Origin: Neisseria perflava
Lineage (GTDB): Bacteria > Pseudomonadota > Gammaproteobacteria > Burkholderiales > Neisseriaceae
Direction of reading: 5' to 3'
Length of the DNA stretch: 64,000 nt
Assembly (NCBI RefSeq): GCF_019334725.1
Contig: NZ_CP079818.1
Coordinates: 186,001-250,000, forward strand
Made by a program: the position numbers and the translations under genes. This document shows, in pieces, positions 50,621-59,929 of the stretch (positions within the stretch are counted from its first letter, which is position 1; every line of letters begins with the position of its first letter). The notes under the pieces are model-generated. The model saw only the letters and a program-made list of their open reading frames with translations. It searched no databases and was not told the origin of the DNA.

Positions 50621-51607
50621 TTACGGCTTTTCTAAGCCTACAGGCGGCCAAGCTTCTAATTTAGAACCTAATGTCAGACCTTTAGAGGCCAACACTTCTT
50701 TGATCTCATTCAAAGATTTACGACCCAAATTAGGGGTCTTGAGAAGCTCGGTTTCAGTACGTTGAATCAAATCGCCAATATAGTAAATATCTTCAGCTTT
50801 CAGACAATTAGCTGAACGTACGGTTAATTCCAAATCATCTACAGGACGCAGCAAGATAGGATCGATAGGAGGCGCTTTTTCTTCAACCTCTTCAACCGGA
50901 GTACCTTGCAGATCTGCAAAAATAGACATTTGGTCAATTAAGATACGTGCGGCACTACGTACAGCCTCTTCCGGATCAATAGAACCATTGGTTTCAATAT
51001 CCAAAACCAATTTATCCAAATCCGTGCGTTGCTCTACGCGTGCAGGTTCAACTTCAAAGCTAACACGACTGATGGGCGAAAAGCTCGCATCCAACTGAAT
51101 CGCACCAATCTGTTTGTTCTCATCACGCAATACGCGACGGCCTGAAACAGATTGATAACCACGACCTTGCTCTACTTTAATTTCCATGTCAATTTGGCCA
51201 TTGTCAGCCAAGTGGCAAATAACATGCTCAGGATTGATAATTTCCACATCGTGTGGCAAATCAATATCACCGGCTACAACTGCACCGGCACCTGTTTTTT
51301 TCAAAGTCAACTGAACTTGGTTACGACCGTGAAGCTTGAATACGATACCTTTAATGTTCAAGAGAACATCAACAACATCCTCCTGAACACCATCAATAGT
51401 AGAGTATTCGTGCAATACGCCGGAAATAACTACTTCAGTTGGGGCAAAGCCATTCATGGATGACAGTAAGATACGACGCAAAGCATTACCTAAAGTATGA
51501 CCAAAACCACGTTCAAATGGCTGCATAGACACCTTGGCCCGAGTGGAAGACAAAGTATCTACATCGATTTGACGAGGTTTCAAAAATTCGGTTGTGCTAT
51601 TTTGCAT
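50621..51607 (-). CDS. rpoA: RNA polymerase alpha subunit
   Basis: A 328-residue alpha subunit. The N-terminal dimerisation domain (FERGFGHTLGNALRRILLSS) nucleates core assembly. An acidic linker (EEVEEKAPPIDP) leads to the C-terminal DNA- and activator-binding domain (SANCLKAEDIYYIGDLIQRT, TPNLGRKSLNEIKEVL). Intact and typical in length. Confidence 0.98.
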   Translation of the reverse strand: MQNSTTEFLKPRQIDVDTLSSTRAKVSMQPFERGFGHTLGNALRRILLSSMNGFAPTEVVISGVLHEYSTIDGVQEDVVDVLLNIKGIVFKLHGRNQVQLTLKKTGAGAVVAGDIDLPHDVEIINPEHVICHLADNGQIDMEIKVEQGRGYQSVSGRRVLRDENKQIGAIQLDASFSPISRVSFEVEPARVEQRTDLDKLVLDIETNGSIDPEEAVRSAARILIDQMSIFADLQGTPVEEVEEKAPPIDPILLRPVDDLELTVRSANCLKAEDIYYIGDLIQRTETELLKTPNLGRKSLNEIKEVLASKGLTLGSKLEAWPPVGLEKP

Positions 51608-51632
51608 TTAACTGTCCCTCATTGAGCTAGCA

Positions 51633-52253
51633 TTATTTAGAGTAGAACTCTACCACCAGCTGTTCATTAATATCGCCAGACAATTCTGAGCGATCCGGCA
51701 TATTTTTGAATACGCCTTCCAATTTGTCGGCATCAACAGACACCCAGCTTGGCAAGCCAATTTGAGTAGCCAGGCTCAATGCTTCTTGGATACGTACTTG
51801 TTTCTTAGCTTTTTCACGAACAGCTACAACATCACCTGCTTTAACTTGGAAAGAAGGGATATTAACAACTTGACCGTTTACGACGATAGCTTTGTGAGAA
51901 ACCAATTGACGTGCTTCAGCGCGGGTAGAGCCAAAACCCATACGATAAACGACATTATCCAAACGGGACTCCAGCAATTGCAACAGCAATTCACCGGTAG
52001 AACCTTTACGACGATCAGCTTCCGCAAAGTAACGACGGAATTGGCGTTCTAACACGCCATAAATACGACGGATTTTTTGTTTTTCACGCAATTGCAAACC
52101 GTAGTCTGACAAACGTGGTTTTTTCGCACCGTGCTGACCAGGTGCAGAATCCATTTTACATTTTGAATCCAAAGAGCGACGTGCACTCTTCAAAAACAGA
52201 TCCGTACCTTCGCGACGTGCTAATTTACATTTAGGGCCAATATAACGTGCCAT
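51633..52253 (-). CDS. rpsD: 30S ribosomal protein S4
   Basis: A 206-residue primary 16S rRNA-binding protein: MARYIGPKCKLARREGTDLF, then the S4 RNA-binding domain (LESRLDNVVYRMGFGSTRAE, ARQLVSHKAIVVNG). In many bacteria it represses the alpha operon by binding its mRNA. Confidence 0.97.
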   Translation of the reverse strand: MARYIGPKCKLARREGTDLFLKSARRSLDSKCKMDSAPGQHGAKKPRLSDYGLQLREKQKIRRIYGVLERQFRRYFAEADRRKGSTGELLLQLLESRLDNVVYRMGFGSTRAEARQLVSHKAIVVNGQVVNIPSFQVKAGDVVAVREKAKKQVRIQEALSLATQIGLPSWVSVDADKLEGVFKNMPDRSELSGDINEQLVVEFYSK

Positions 52254-52272
52254 GTTTTAAATCACTCCAATA

Positions 52273-52668
52273 TTAAATACGACGTTTTTTAGGCGGACGG
52301 CAACCGTTATGAGGCAACGGGGTAACGTCAGTAATGCTGGTAATCTTGAAACCAAGAGCGTTTAAAGCACGTACAGAAGATTCGCGACCAGGGCCAGGGC
52401 CTTTAATGCGGACTTCTAAATTTTTAACGCCATACTCTTGGGCAACTTTACCAGCTGCTTCTGCTGCAACTTGTGCTGCAAATGGTGTACTTTTACGAGA
52501 ACCTTTAAAACCAGCGCCGCCAGAGGTAGCCCAAGACAATGCATTGCCTTGACGGTCAGTGATTGTAATGATGGTATTGTTGAAAGATGCATGAACGTGC
52601 ACAATACCTTCGCTTACGGTTTTACGTACTTTTTTACGTACACGCGAAGCTGTGTTTGCTTTAGCCAT
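52273..52668 (-). CDS. rpsK: 30S ribosomal protein S11
   Basis: A 131-residue platform protein with [40 protein letters not shown] and the basic C-terminus [12 protein letters not shown]. Lies between rpsM and rpsD as in most Proteobacteria. Confidence 0.97.
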
Positions 52669-52687
52669 TAATCAAATTCCTTAAAAT

Positions 52688-53050
52688 TTATTTCTTACCG
52701 GCAATCGCTTTGCGCGGACCTTTACGGGTACGGGCATTTGTGCGAGTGCGTTGACCACGACAAGGCAAGCCACGACGATGACGGAAGCCACGATAGCAAC
52801 CCATATCCATCAGTCGTTTAATGCTCATCGTTACTTCACGACGCAAATCACCTTCAACTTCATATTTAGCAACTTGCTCACGCAAAGCGTCTAATTGAGC
52901 CTCGTCCAAATCTTTTGCTTTAGTAGTAGGAGCAATATTTGCTGCCTCACAAATCAATTTAGCACGAGTCGCACCAATACCATAAATAGCCTGAAGGCCA
53001 ATTACGATATGGGCATTATTAGGGATATTTACCCCTGCAATACGAGCCAT
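52688..53050 (-). CDS. rpsM: 30S ribosomal protein S13
   Basis: A 120-residue head protein contacting tRNA and the 50S subunit. MARIAGVNIPNNAHIVIGLQ start and the basic tail GLPCRGQRTRTNARTRKGPR are canonical. First gene of the alpha operon proper. Confidence 0.97.
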   Translation of the reverse strand: MARIAGVNIPNNAHIVIGLQAIYGIGATRAKLICEAANIAPTTKAKDLDEAQLDALREQVAKYEVEGDLRREVTMSIKRLMDMGCYRGFRHRRGLPCRGQRTRTNARTRKGPRKAIAGKK

Positions 53051-53117
53051 ATTTTTTCCTTTTTAGGGCAAATTATGTCACTATACCACAAAATCAATAG
53101 TTAAGAAAACTAGCTTC

Positions 53118-53231
53118 TTAACCTTGACGTTGTTTGTGACGTGGGTCAGTACAAATTACGCGAACTACACGATTACGACGAATAATCTTGCAATTGCGAC
53201 AAATTTTCTTTACAGAAGGTTGTACACGCAT
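53118..53231 (-). CDS. rpmJ: 50S ribosomal protein L36
   Basis: A 37-residue protein, MRVQPSVKKICRNCKIIRRN continuing to RHKQRQG. Cys11, Cys14, Cys27 and His32 form the zinc site, so this is the zinc-binding form. It lies between infA and rpsM, the usual place. Confidence 0.96.
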   Translation of the reverse strand: MRVQPSVKKICRNCKIIRRNRVVRVICTDPRHKQRQG

Positions 53232-53249
53232 TTTATTTCCTTTTATCGT

Positions 53250-53468
53250 TTATCTTGCTCGGAAAACAATCCGAGCACGGGTTAAATCATAAGGAGTTAA
53301 TTCAACTGTTACCTTATCACCTGGAGAAATACGGATATAGTGCATCCGCATTTTGCCAGATATATGACCAAGTACTACATGATCATTTTCCAGTTTTACT
53401 TTAAATGTTGCATTGGGCAAAGTCTCAAGGATTTCACCCTGCATCTGTATGGTATCTTCTTTAGCCAT
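53250..53468 (-). CDS. infA: Translation initiation factor IF-1
   Basis: A 72-residue S1-type OB-fold protein: MAKEDTIQMQGEILETLPNA, HISGKMRMHYIRISPGDKV, ending ARIVFRAR. Located between secY and rpmJ, an order common in Betaproteobacteria. Confidence 0.97.
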   Translation of the reverse strand: MAKEDTIQMQGEILETLPNATFKVKLENDHVVLGHISGKMRMHYIRISPGDKVTVELTPYDLTRARIVFRAR

Positions 53469-53472
53469 AAGC

Positions 53473-54786
53473 CTACTTACGTGACAAAGATTTCATATCT
53501 GGACGACTCATCAAGTCTTCATACTGACTACTCATTCGATACGAATTGATTTGCGTCCTAAAATCCATTGTAACGACAACCAAAATAAGCAAAGATGTTC
53601 CACCTAAATAGAAAGGAACCTTCAATGCTGTCGTTAAAAATTCAGGTATCAGACAGATTGTAGTAATGTACAAAGCACCAAATAATGTCAGTCTCAGTAC
53701 CACTTTTTCCAAATATCTAGAGGTTTGCTCACCTGGGCGAATACCTGGCACAAATGCACCACTCTTCTTCAAATTTTCAGCCATCTCTTTAGGGCTAAAT
53801 ACTAAAGCAGTATAGAAATAGCAGAAAAAGATGATAGTTGTGGCAAATAATACAATATATAAAGGCTGTCCGTGTTGCAGCATTGCAGCAACCTTATGAA
53901 GAACAGAATTCGTACTATTTGAACCAAACCAACCTAAAAGTGTAGATGGAAATAAAATAATACTGGAAGCAAAAATAGGAGGAATAACACCTGCCATATT
54001 TAGCTTGAACGGCATATGAATGCTTTGTCCCGGCATCACTCCAGAGCCAAACTGTCTTTTAGCATAATGCACAGGAACTTTACGCTGAGCACTCTCAAAA
54101 TAAACTACAGCATAGATCAACAGCAAAATACCAATCACAATTGATACCGCCATCAACATACTCATAGAGCCTTGTTCAGTCAAAGTTAACAACCGAACAA
54201 TACCGGATGGGATACCCGATACAATGCCTGCTGTAATAATTAAAGAAATACCATTACCAATACCACGCTCGGTAATTTGTTCCCCTAACCACATTAGAAA
54301 CATAGTACCTGTAACCAAACAGACTACTGTAGAAATATGAAACTCAAGCGAACTCGTTACAACAACACCTTGTTGATAAACAAATGTTGCAACACCAAAG
54401 CTTTGCAATACAGCCAATAATACCGTCCCATACCTAGTATATTTCGTAATTATTTTCCTACCAGCCTCACCTTCCTTCTTTAAAGCTTTTAAAGAAGGAA
54501 CAATTTCAGAAGCAAGCTGAACAATAATCGACGATGAAATATAAGGCATGATACCTATTGCAAATATACTAAAGCGCTCCAACGAACCACCCGAGAACAT
54601 ATTTAACATTCCGAATATGCCGTTTGCAGCGCCTTCGTATAACTTAGCTAATGCAACAGCATCTACGCCCGGTACCGGTATATGAGCACCAATACGGAAA
54701 ACGACCAAAGCACCTAAAAGGAACACCAGACGTTTTTTCAGATCACCAAATTTGGATAATCCTGATAAAGATTGTTGATTAGCCAC
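53473..54786 (-). CDS. secY: Preprotein translocase channel SecY
   Basis: The 437-residue ten-helix membrane pore. Signatures seen: GAHIPVPGVDA, MFSGGSLERFSIFAIGIMPY, QFGSGVMPGQSIHMPFKLN (here in part), and the cytoplasmic loop GIRPGEQTSRYLEKVV. AT-richer than the flanking ribosomal genes, normal for membrane proteins here. It ends 4 bases before infA. Confidence 0.97.
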   Translation of the reverse strand: MANQQSLSGLSKFGDLKKRLVFLLGALVVFRIGAHIPVPGVDAVALAKLYEGAANGIFGMLNMFSGGSLERFSIFAIGIMPYISSSIIVQLASEIVPSLKALKKEGEAGRKIITKYTRYGTVLLAVLQSFGVATFVYQQGVVVTSSLEFHISTVVCLVTGTMFLMWLGEQITERGIGNGISLIITAGIVSGIPSGIVRLLTLTEQGSMSMLMAVSIVIGILLLIYAVVYFESAQRKVPVHYAKRQFGSGVMPGQSIHMPFKLNMAGVIPPIFASSIILFPSTLLGWFGSNSTNSVLHKVAAMLQHGQPLYIVLFATTIIFFCYFYTALVFSPKEMAENLKKSGAFVPGIRPGEQTSRYLEKVVLRLTLFGALYITTICLIPEFLTTALKVPFYLGGTSLLILVVVTMDFRTQINSYRMSSQYEDLMSRPDMKSLSRK

Positions 54787-54799
54787 TGTAGTGCAAGCC

Positions 54800-55234
54800 T
54801 TATTCTTCTACTTTACCACCGGTAGCTTCAATAGCAGCTTTAGCACCTTTAGTAGCTTTTACACCTTTCAAGGTAACCGCTTTTGAGATTTCACCAGAAG
54901 CAATAACTTTTACATTAGAAGCAGTTGCAGGAATCAGACCAGCTTGTTTAAGAACCAAGACATCAATCTCGTTAACAGCAATCAGATTCAATTCACTCAA
55001 ACGAACTTCAGCATTAGCGGCTGCAGTCAAAGATTTGAAACCACGTTTCGGCAGACGACGTTGCAAAGGCATTTGACCGCCTTCAAAACCTACCTTGTGG
55101 AAGCCACCAGAACGGCTTTTTTGACCTTTATGACCACGACCACCTGTCTTACCTAAGCCGCTACCAATACCACGGCCTACACGACGACTAGCGTGAGTAG
55201 CACCCTCAGCAGGTTGAATAGTATTCAAAAACAT
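54800..55234 (-). CDS. rplO: 50S ribosomal protein L15
   Basis: A 144-residue protein: MFLNTIQPAEGATHASRRVG, GRGIGSGLGKTGGRGHKGQK and the basic GGFHKVGFEGGQMPLQRRLP region. Its start lies one base after rpmD stops, so translation is probably coupled. Confidence 0.97.
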   Translation of the reverse strand: MFLNTIQPAEGATHASRRVGRGIGSGLGKTGGRGHKGQKSRSGGFHKVGFEGGQMPLQRRLPKRGFKSLTAAANAEVRLSELNLIAVNEIDVLVLKQAGLIPATASNVKVIASGEISKAVTLKGVKATKGAKAAIEATGGKVEE

Positions 55235-55235
55235 A

Positions 55236-55421
55236 TTAAGACTCCACTTTCAACAAGTAGCTGATTTTATTGATCATACCACGGTTTTCAGGGGTATCCA
55301 AAACCTCTACAGTATGTTCACGGCGACGCAAACCCAAACCACGAGCACATGCACGATGAGATTCAATTGTACCGATCAGGCTCTTAACCAATGTAACTTT
55401 AATCTTTTTTTGCTCAGTCAT
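55236..55421 (-). CDS. rpmD: 50S ribosomal protein L30
   Basis: A 61-residue protein, KIKVTLVKSLIGTIESHRAC then LGLRRREHTVEVLDTPENRG. It overlaps rpsE by 8 bases. Confidence 0.97.
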   Translation of the reverse strand: MTEQKKIKVTLVKSLIGTIESHRACARGLGLRRREHTVEVLDTPENRGMINKISYLLKVES

Positions 55422-55932
55422 GGTTAGCTCCCAAAATATCTTCTACTGTCAAGCCACGTTTTGCAGCAATATCAGCAGGGGTATACAGTTTAGACAAACC
55501 GTCTAATGTAGCGCGTACAATATTGTAAGGATTAGTAGAACCATGTACTTTAGCTGAAATGTTATGGATACCCATAGCATCAAATACTAAACGCATTGGA
55601 CCACCAGCTTTCACACCGCTACCTTCTTTAGCAGGTTGCATAAATACCTTAGTAGCACCATGACGACCAATAACCTCATGATGAATAGTACCGTTTTTCA
55701 AAGGCACTTTAATCATAGAGCGACGAGCTTGATCCATTGCTTTTTGAACAGCAACTGGTACTTCTTTTGATTTACCTTTGCCCATACCGATGCGACCATC
55801 ACCATCACCAACAACAGTCAGTGCAGAGAAAGCCATGATACGGCCACCTTTAACTACTTTAGTCACGCGATTAACTGCGACCATCTTTTCAATCAGGCCG
55901 TCACCGCGTTCTTCAATTTCATGTTTTGCCAT
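55414..55932 (-). CDS. rpsE: 30S ribosomal protein S5
   Basis: A 172-residue protein with the S5 double-stranded RNA-binding domain (MVAVNRVTKVVKGGRIMAFS) and GKGKSKEVPVAVQKAMDQAR. Thr24 and Lys28, where changes give spectinomycin resistance in gonococcus, are the normal residues. Confidence 0.97.
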   Translation of the reverse strand: MAKHEIEERGDGLIEKMVAVNRVTKVVKGGRIMAFSALTVVGDGDGRIGMGKGKSKEVPVAVQKAMDQARRSMIKVPLKNGTIHHEVIGRHGATKVFMQPAKEGSGVKAGGPMRLVFDAMGIHNISAKVHGSTNPYNIVRATLDGLSKLYTPADIAAKRGLTVEDILGANHD

Positions 55933-55949
55933 CTGAAAGTCTCCAAATA

Positions 55950-56303
55950 TTAGAAGCTTAAACCATTTTCACGTGCAGCTTCAGCCAAAGCTTTCACACG
56001 ACCGTGATATTGGAAACCTGAACGGTCAAAAGCAACTTTTTCAACACCCACTGCTTTAGCTTTTTCAGCAATACGCTTACCAACTACAGCTGCTGCTTCA
56101 ACGTTGCTACCTGATTTCAGGCTACTACGTACTTCAGCTTCCAATGTAGAGGCTTGAGCCAATACTTTATCACCTTCAGCACTAATTACTTGAGCATAAA
56201 TATGATTATTGCTGCGGAACACACATAATCTTACCATTTTCAAGTCCGCAATACGCGCACGGGTTTTGCGTGCACGACGGAGTCGGGTTGTATGTTTATC
56301 CAT
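55950..56303 (-). CDS. rplR: 50S ribosomal protein L18
   Basis: A 117-residue 5S rRNA-binding protein: MDKHTTRLRRARKTRARIAD, RLCVFRSNNHIYAQVISAEG and the C-terminal FDRSGFQYHGRVKALAEAAR. Normal length and order. Confidence 0.97.
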   Translation of the reverse strand: MDKHTTRLRRARKTRARIADLKMVRLCVFRSNNHIYAQVISAEGDKVLAQASTLEAEVRSSLKSGSNVEAAAVVGKRIAEKAKAVGVEKVAFDRSGFQYHGRVKALAEAARENGLSF

Positions 56304-56316
56304 TAGTGAACCTCAA

Positions 56317-56850
56317 TTATTTTTTCTTGGCTTCTTTCATCACTACTACTTCACCTACATAACGAATACCTTTACCTTTATAAGGCTCAGGAGAACGGAA
56401 TGCACGAATTTCAGCAGCGACTTGGCCAACCACTTGTTTATCTGCACCAGTCAAAACGATTTCTGTTTGGCTAGGAGTTTGAACGGAAACACCTTCAGGC
56501 ATTTCATATACGATTGGATGAGAGAAACCCAAAGACAGGTTCAAAACTTTACCTTGAGCTTGGGCACGATAACCCACACCAATCAATTGAAGTTTTTTCT
56601 CAAAACCTTCAGAAACACCCTTAACCATGTTATTAACTAATGCACGAGCAGTACCAGACATAGCATTAGCCTGCTTACTGTCATTTTTTGCAGCAAAAGT
56701 CAATTTACCATCGTTCAGTTCAATAGCAACATCGGAATGCAAAGGAAAAGACAACTCACCGTTTTTACCTTTGATAACCAATGCATCTGTTCCGAATTTT
56801 ACTTCTACACCAGTAGGAACAGTCACTGGGTTTTTTGCGACGCGTGACAT
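56317..56850 (-). CDS. rplF: 50S ribosomal protein L6
   Basis: A 177-residue protein with two repeated alpha/beta domains: MSRVAKNPVTVPTGVEVKFG and the C-terminal RSPEPYKGKGIRYVGEVVVM. Standard. Confidence 0.97.
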   Translation of the reverse strand: MSRVAKNPVTVPTGVEVKFGTDALVIKGKNGELSFPLHSDVAIELNDGKLTFAAKNDSKQANAMSGTARALVNNMVKGVSEGFEKKLQLIGVGYRAQAQGKVLNLSLGFSHPIVYEMPEGVSVQTPSQTEIVLTGADKQVVGQVAAEIRAFRSPEPYKGKGIRYVGEVVVMKEAKKK

Positions 56851-56863
56851 TTACTTTTCTCCA

Positions 56864-57256
56864 CTAGGCTACGATGCACAACAACTCACCACCAACACCC
56901 TCAGAACGGGCTTTGCGATCAGTCATTACACCTTTAGAAGTACTAACAATAGCGACACCCAAACCATTCATTACGCTAGGGATCTCACTTGATGCTTTGT
57001 AAATACGCAAACCTGGACGTGAAACACGTTTAATTTGCTCAATCACAGGACGACCTGCATAGTATTTCAATTGAATTTCCAATACCGGTTTTGCATCAGC
57101 AGAAACCGCAAAATCCTCGATATAACCTTCTTCTTTCAGAACTTTTGCAATTGCACATTTCAGTTTAGAAGAAGGCATGGCAACTGCTGCTTTATTAGCA
57201 CGTTGCGCATTGCGAATACGAGTCAACATATCGGAAATAGGATCATGCATACTCAT
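56864..57256 (-). CDS. rpsH: 30S ribosomal protein S8
   Basis: A 130-residue 16S-binding protein: MSMHDPISDMLTRIRNAQRA, SRPGLRIYKASSEIPSVMNG, GVMTDRKARSEGVGGELLC. In E. coli S8 represses the spc operon by binding near the L5 start. Confidence 0.97.
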   Translation of the reverse strand: MSMHDPISDMLTRIRNAQRANKAAVAMPSSKLKCAIAKVLKEEGYIEDFAVSADAKPVLEIQLKYYAGRPVIEQIKRVSRPGLRIYKASSEIPSVMNGLGVAIVSTSKGVMTDRKARSEGVGGELLCIVA

Positions 57257-57270
57257 TATTTATACTCCTA

Positions 57271-57576
57271 TTACCAGCTAGCTTTAACAACACCAGGGAT
57301 CTCGCCACGCATAGCGATTTCACGGATTTTAATACGGCCCAAACCAAATTTACGGAAAGTGCCACGAGGACGACCTGTTAAAGCACAACGACGACGTTGA
57401 CGTACAGGTGCTGCATTACGAGGAATGGATTGAAATTTCAAACGTGCTTCAAAACGTTCTTCTTCAGTCGCATTAGCATCATTAATAACAGCGAAAATTG
57501 CCTCACGTTTAGCTGCAAACTTTTTCGCCAATGCTTGACGTTTCAGCTCACGATTAATAAGTGCTTTCTTAGCCAT
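57271..57576 (-). CDS. rpsN: 30S ribosomal protein S14 (long, zinc-free form)
   Basis: A 101-residue S14 of the longer form lacking the CxxC-CxxC zinc ligands: MAKKALINRELKRQALAKKF and CALTGRPRGTFRKFGLGRIK. It ends 15 bases before rpsH. Confidence 0.97.
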   Translation of the reverse strand: MAKKALINRELKRQALAKKFAAKREAIFAVINDANATEEERFEARLKFQSIPRNAAPVRQRRRCALTGRPRGTFRKFGLGRIKIREIAMRGEIPGVVKASW

Positions 57577-57578
57577 GA

Positions 57579-58118
57579 TTATCCTTTAAACGGAAACTTG
57601 AACAGTGACAACAAAGCTTTCGCTTCTTCATCAGTTTTTGCAGTAGTTGTAATAGTAATATTCAAACCACGCAAAGCATCGATTTTATCGTATTCAATTT
57701 CCGGGAAAATAATTTGCTCGCGAACGCCCATATTGTAATTGCCACGACCATCAAATGATTTACCGCTTACACCACGGAAGTCACGTACGCGAGGCAATGC
57801 AATAGTAATCAAACGATCTAAAAATTCAAACATTTGATCACGACGCAAAGTTACTTTGCAACCAACTGGATAGTTATCACGGATTTTAAAACCTGCGATA
57901 GATTTACGAGCAACAGTAACAACTGGTTTTTGGCCAGCAATTTTCTCTAAATCAGAAACAGCGTGCTCCATAACTTTTTTATCAGCAACAGCTTCACCTA
58001 CACCCATATTCAAGGTGATTTTTTCAATACGTGGAACTTCCATTACTGATTTGTAACCAAATTGTTTAACCAATTCAGGAACAACTGTATCTTTATAAAA
58101 CTCTCTCAAACGAGCCAT
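57579..58118 (-). CDS. rplE: 50S ribosomal protein L5
   Basis: A 179-residue 5S rRNA-binding protein: MARLREFYKDTVVPELVKQF, KITLNMGVGEAVADKKVMEH, and NYNMGVREQIIFPEIEYDKI. Canonical. Confidence 0.97.
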   Translation of the reverse strand: MARLREFYKDTVVPELVKQFGYKSVMEVPRIEKITLNMGVGEAVADKKVMEHAVSDLEKIAGQKPVVTVARKSIAGFKIRDNYPVGCKVTLRRDQMFEFLDRLITIALPRVRDFRGVSGKSFDGRGNYNMGVREQIIFPEIEYDKIDALRGLNITITTTAKTDEEAKALLSLFKFPFKG

Positions 58119-58127
58119 GTTATCTCC

Positions 58128-58451
58128 TTATGCTCCAATGATAGAGCCATTTGATTTGAAGAAACGAACGCGTTTAACTTTGCCTTCATTTTCAATCAGC
58201 TTAATACCAACACGGTCTGCTTTATTAGTTTCCGGATTCAGGATTGCAATATTAGAAATATCCAAAGGCATTTCTTTAGTAATAATACCACCCTCAATAC
58301 CACGCATTGGATTAGGTTTTTGATGGCGTTTTACAACATTAACACCCTCAACAACAACTTTATCACCCAATACTCGAACTACTTGACCTTGCTTACCTTT
58401 ATCTTTACCAGTAATCACTACAACCTGATCGCCTTTAATGATTTTATTCAT
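58128..58451 (-). CDS. rplX: 50S ribosomal protein L24
   Basis: A 107-residue KOW-domain assembly initiator: IIKGDQVVVITGKDKGKQGQ, VVEGVNVVKRHQKPNPMRGI. Normal. Confidence 0.97.
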   Translation of the reverse strand: MNKIIKGDQVVVITGKDKGKQGQVVRVLGDKVVVEGVNVVKRHQKPNPMRGIEGGIITKEMPLDISNIAILNPETNKADRVGIKLIENEGKVKRVRFFKSNGSIIGA

Positions 58452-58462
58452 CGCGCTATTCC

Positions 58463-58831
58463 TTATAATACTTCAGGCGCCAATGAAACGATTTTCATAA
58501 ATCGCTCAGTACGCAATTCACGGGTTACCGGACCAAAAATACGAGTACCCAGAGGTTCAAGTTTATTATTCAACAACACAGCAGCATTGTTATCGAATTT
58601 AATTAACGCACCATCAGGACGACGCACACCCTTAGCAGTACGAACAACTACCGCATTGTATACATCACCTTTTTTGACACGACCACGTGGGGCTGCATCT
58701 TTAACTGCAACTTTAATAATATCGCCAACAGAAGCGTAGCGACGCTTAGATCCGCCTAATACTTTGATGCACATTACGCGACGCGCACCAGAGTTATCAG
58801 CCACATCTAAGATGGTCTGCATTTGAATCAT
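58463..58831 (-). CDS. rplN: 50S ribosomal protein L14
   Basis: A 122-residue protein: MIQMQTILDVADNSGARRVM and GTRIFGPVTRELRTERFMKI. It starts the spc part of the cluster; 227 bases separate it from rpsQ. Confidence 0.97.
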   Translation of the reverse strand: MIQMQTILDVADNSGARRVMCIKVLGGSKRRYASVGDIIKVAVKDAAPRGRVKKGDVYNAVVVRTAKGVRRPDGALIKFDNNAAVLLNNKLEPLGTRIFGPVTRELRTERFMKIVSLAPEVL

Positions 58832-59058
58832 ATTAGTACCTTTAAATTAACCAACTTAATTTACCACTTTCATATAACTCGCACCTTACTTTAAGCTGCT
58901 TATTAAATGAAACCATCACGGTTCTAGTAAACCAGTCTTGGATCCCGAAGGGAGAGAAACTTCCATAAGAAGCTGGAAGATAAGAAACGAAGTTTACACG
59001 CAAATTAACTTTGCTGCAAGACTTCGTTTCTTATTAAGCTACATTACTGTGTTTTAAA
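58832..59058 (-). other. Non-coding gap between rpsQ and rplN with long-loop hairpin
   Basis: In most bacteria rpsQ and rplN are nearly adjacent; here 227 bases intervene with no gene. A perfect 12-bp inverted repeat (AAGAAACGAAGT at 58982-58993, complement at 59021-59032) encloses 27 bases. A smaller one, CTTCC/GGAAG, lies near 58960-58980. No clear U-tract on the minus transcript. It may hold a second promoter or a processing site between the S10 and spc parts. Confidence 0.6.
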
Positions 59059-59322
59059 TCAAACAGTACGCGCTTTCTCAACCAATTCTTTTACAACCCA
59101 AGACTTGGTTTTTGACAAAGGACGAGATTCCTCGATTACCACTACATCACCAATGCCATATTGATTGTTTTCATCATGAGCATGGATTTTAGTTGATAAA
59201 CGAATAATTTTACCGTACAGAGGATGTTTAACTTTACGCTCAACCAATACTGTAACAGTTTTGTCCATTTTGTCGCTTACCACTTTGCCTTGCAAAGTAC
59301 GAACATTTTTAGCTTCGCTCAT
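59059..59322 (-). CDS. rpsQ: 30S ribosomal protein S17
   Basis: An 87-residue OB-fold protein: RTLQGKVVSDKMDKTVTVLV, HDENNQYGIGDVVVIEESRP. Its start codon overlaps the rpmC stop by one base. Confidence 0.97.
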   Translation of the reverse strand: MSEAKNVRTLQGKVVSDKMDKTVTVLVERKVKHPLYGKIIRLSTKIHAHDENNQYGIGDVVVIEESRPLSKTKSWVVKELVEKARTV

Positions 59323-59513
59323 TACTTAGCACCTTTTTCAGTTAAAATGGTTTTAATACGAGCAATATCGCGACGTACACGTTTCAACTCGCTAGATTTA
59401 CCCAACTGACCGGTTGCATTTTGCATGCGTAAGCCAAACTGAGCTTTCAACAAGTCCAACAAATCAGTGTTTAATTGCTCAATAGATTTGTCTTTCAATT
59501 CATTTGCTTTCAT
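59322..59513 (-). CDS. rpmC: 50S ribosomal protein L29
   Basis: A 63-residue two-helix protein: MKANELKDKSIEQLNTDLLD and FGLRMQNATGQLGKSSELKR. Overlaps both neighbours by one base. Confidence 0.97.
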   Translation of the reverse strand: MKANELKDKSIEQLNTDLLDLLKAQFGLRMQNATGQLGKSSELKRVRRDIARIKTILTEKGAK

Positions 59514-59929
59514 TATTGACCCACCTGTCTTACTACAAAGGTTGTAGGAATAGGCAATTTGGCAGCGGCCAATTCAAATGCTTCACGAGCCAAAGACTCA
59601 GGAACACCGTCCATTTCGTACAATACTTTGCCTGGTTTAACTTCAGCAATGTAATATTCCACATTACCTTTACCGCCACCCATACGAACTTGGATAGGTT
59701 TCTCAGTAATTGGTTTATCAGGGAATACACGAATCCAAATACGACCGCCACGTTTAATATGACGAGTCATAGTACGACGAGCAGCTTCGATTTGGCGGGC
59801 AGTCAAACGACCACGGCCTACGGCTTTCAAACCGAACTCACCGAAACTTACTTTGTTACCGCGAGTAGCAATACCGGTATTACGACCTTTTTGTTGCTTG
59901 CGATATTTCAGTCTAGTTGGCTGCAGCAT
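59513..59929 (-). CDS. rplP: 50S ribosomal protein L16
   Basis: A 138-residue protein beginning MLQPTRLKYRKQQKGRNTGI, the family N-terminus. The frame is open 11 codons further, but those residues lie within rpsC's end and do not belong to L16. It overlaps rpsC by 17 bases. GRIWIRVFPDKPITEKPIQV is conserved. Confidence 0.97.
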   Translation of the reverse strand: MLQPTRLKYRKQQKGRNTGIATRGNKVSFGEFGLKAVGRGRLTARQIEAARRTMTRHIKRGGRIWIRVFPDKPITEKPIQVRMGGGKGNVEYYIAEVKPGKVLYEMDGVPESLAREAFELAAAKLPIPTTFVVRQVGQ

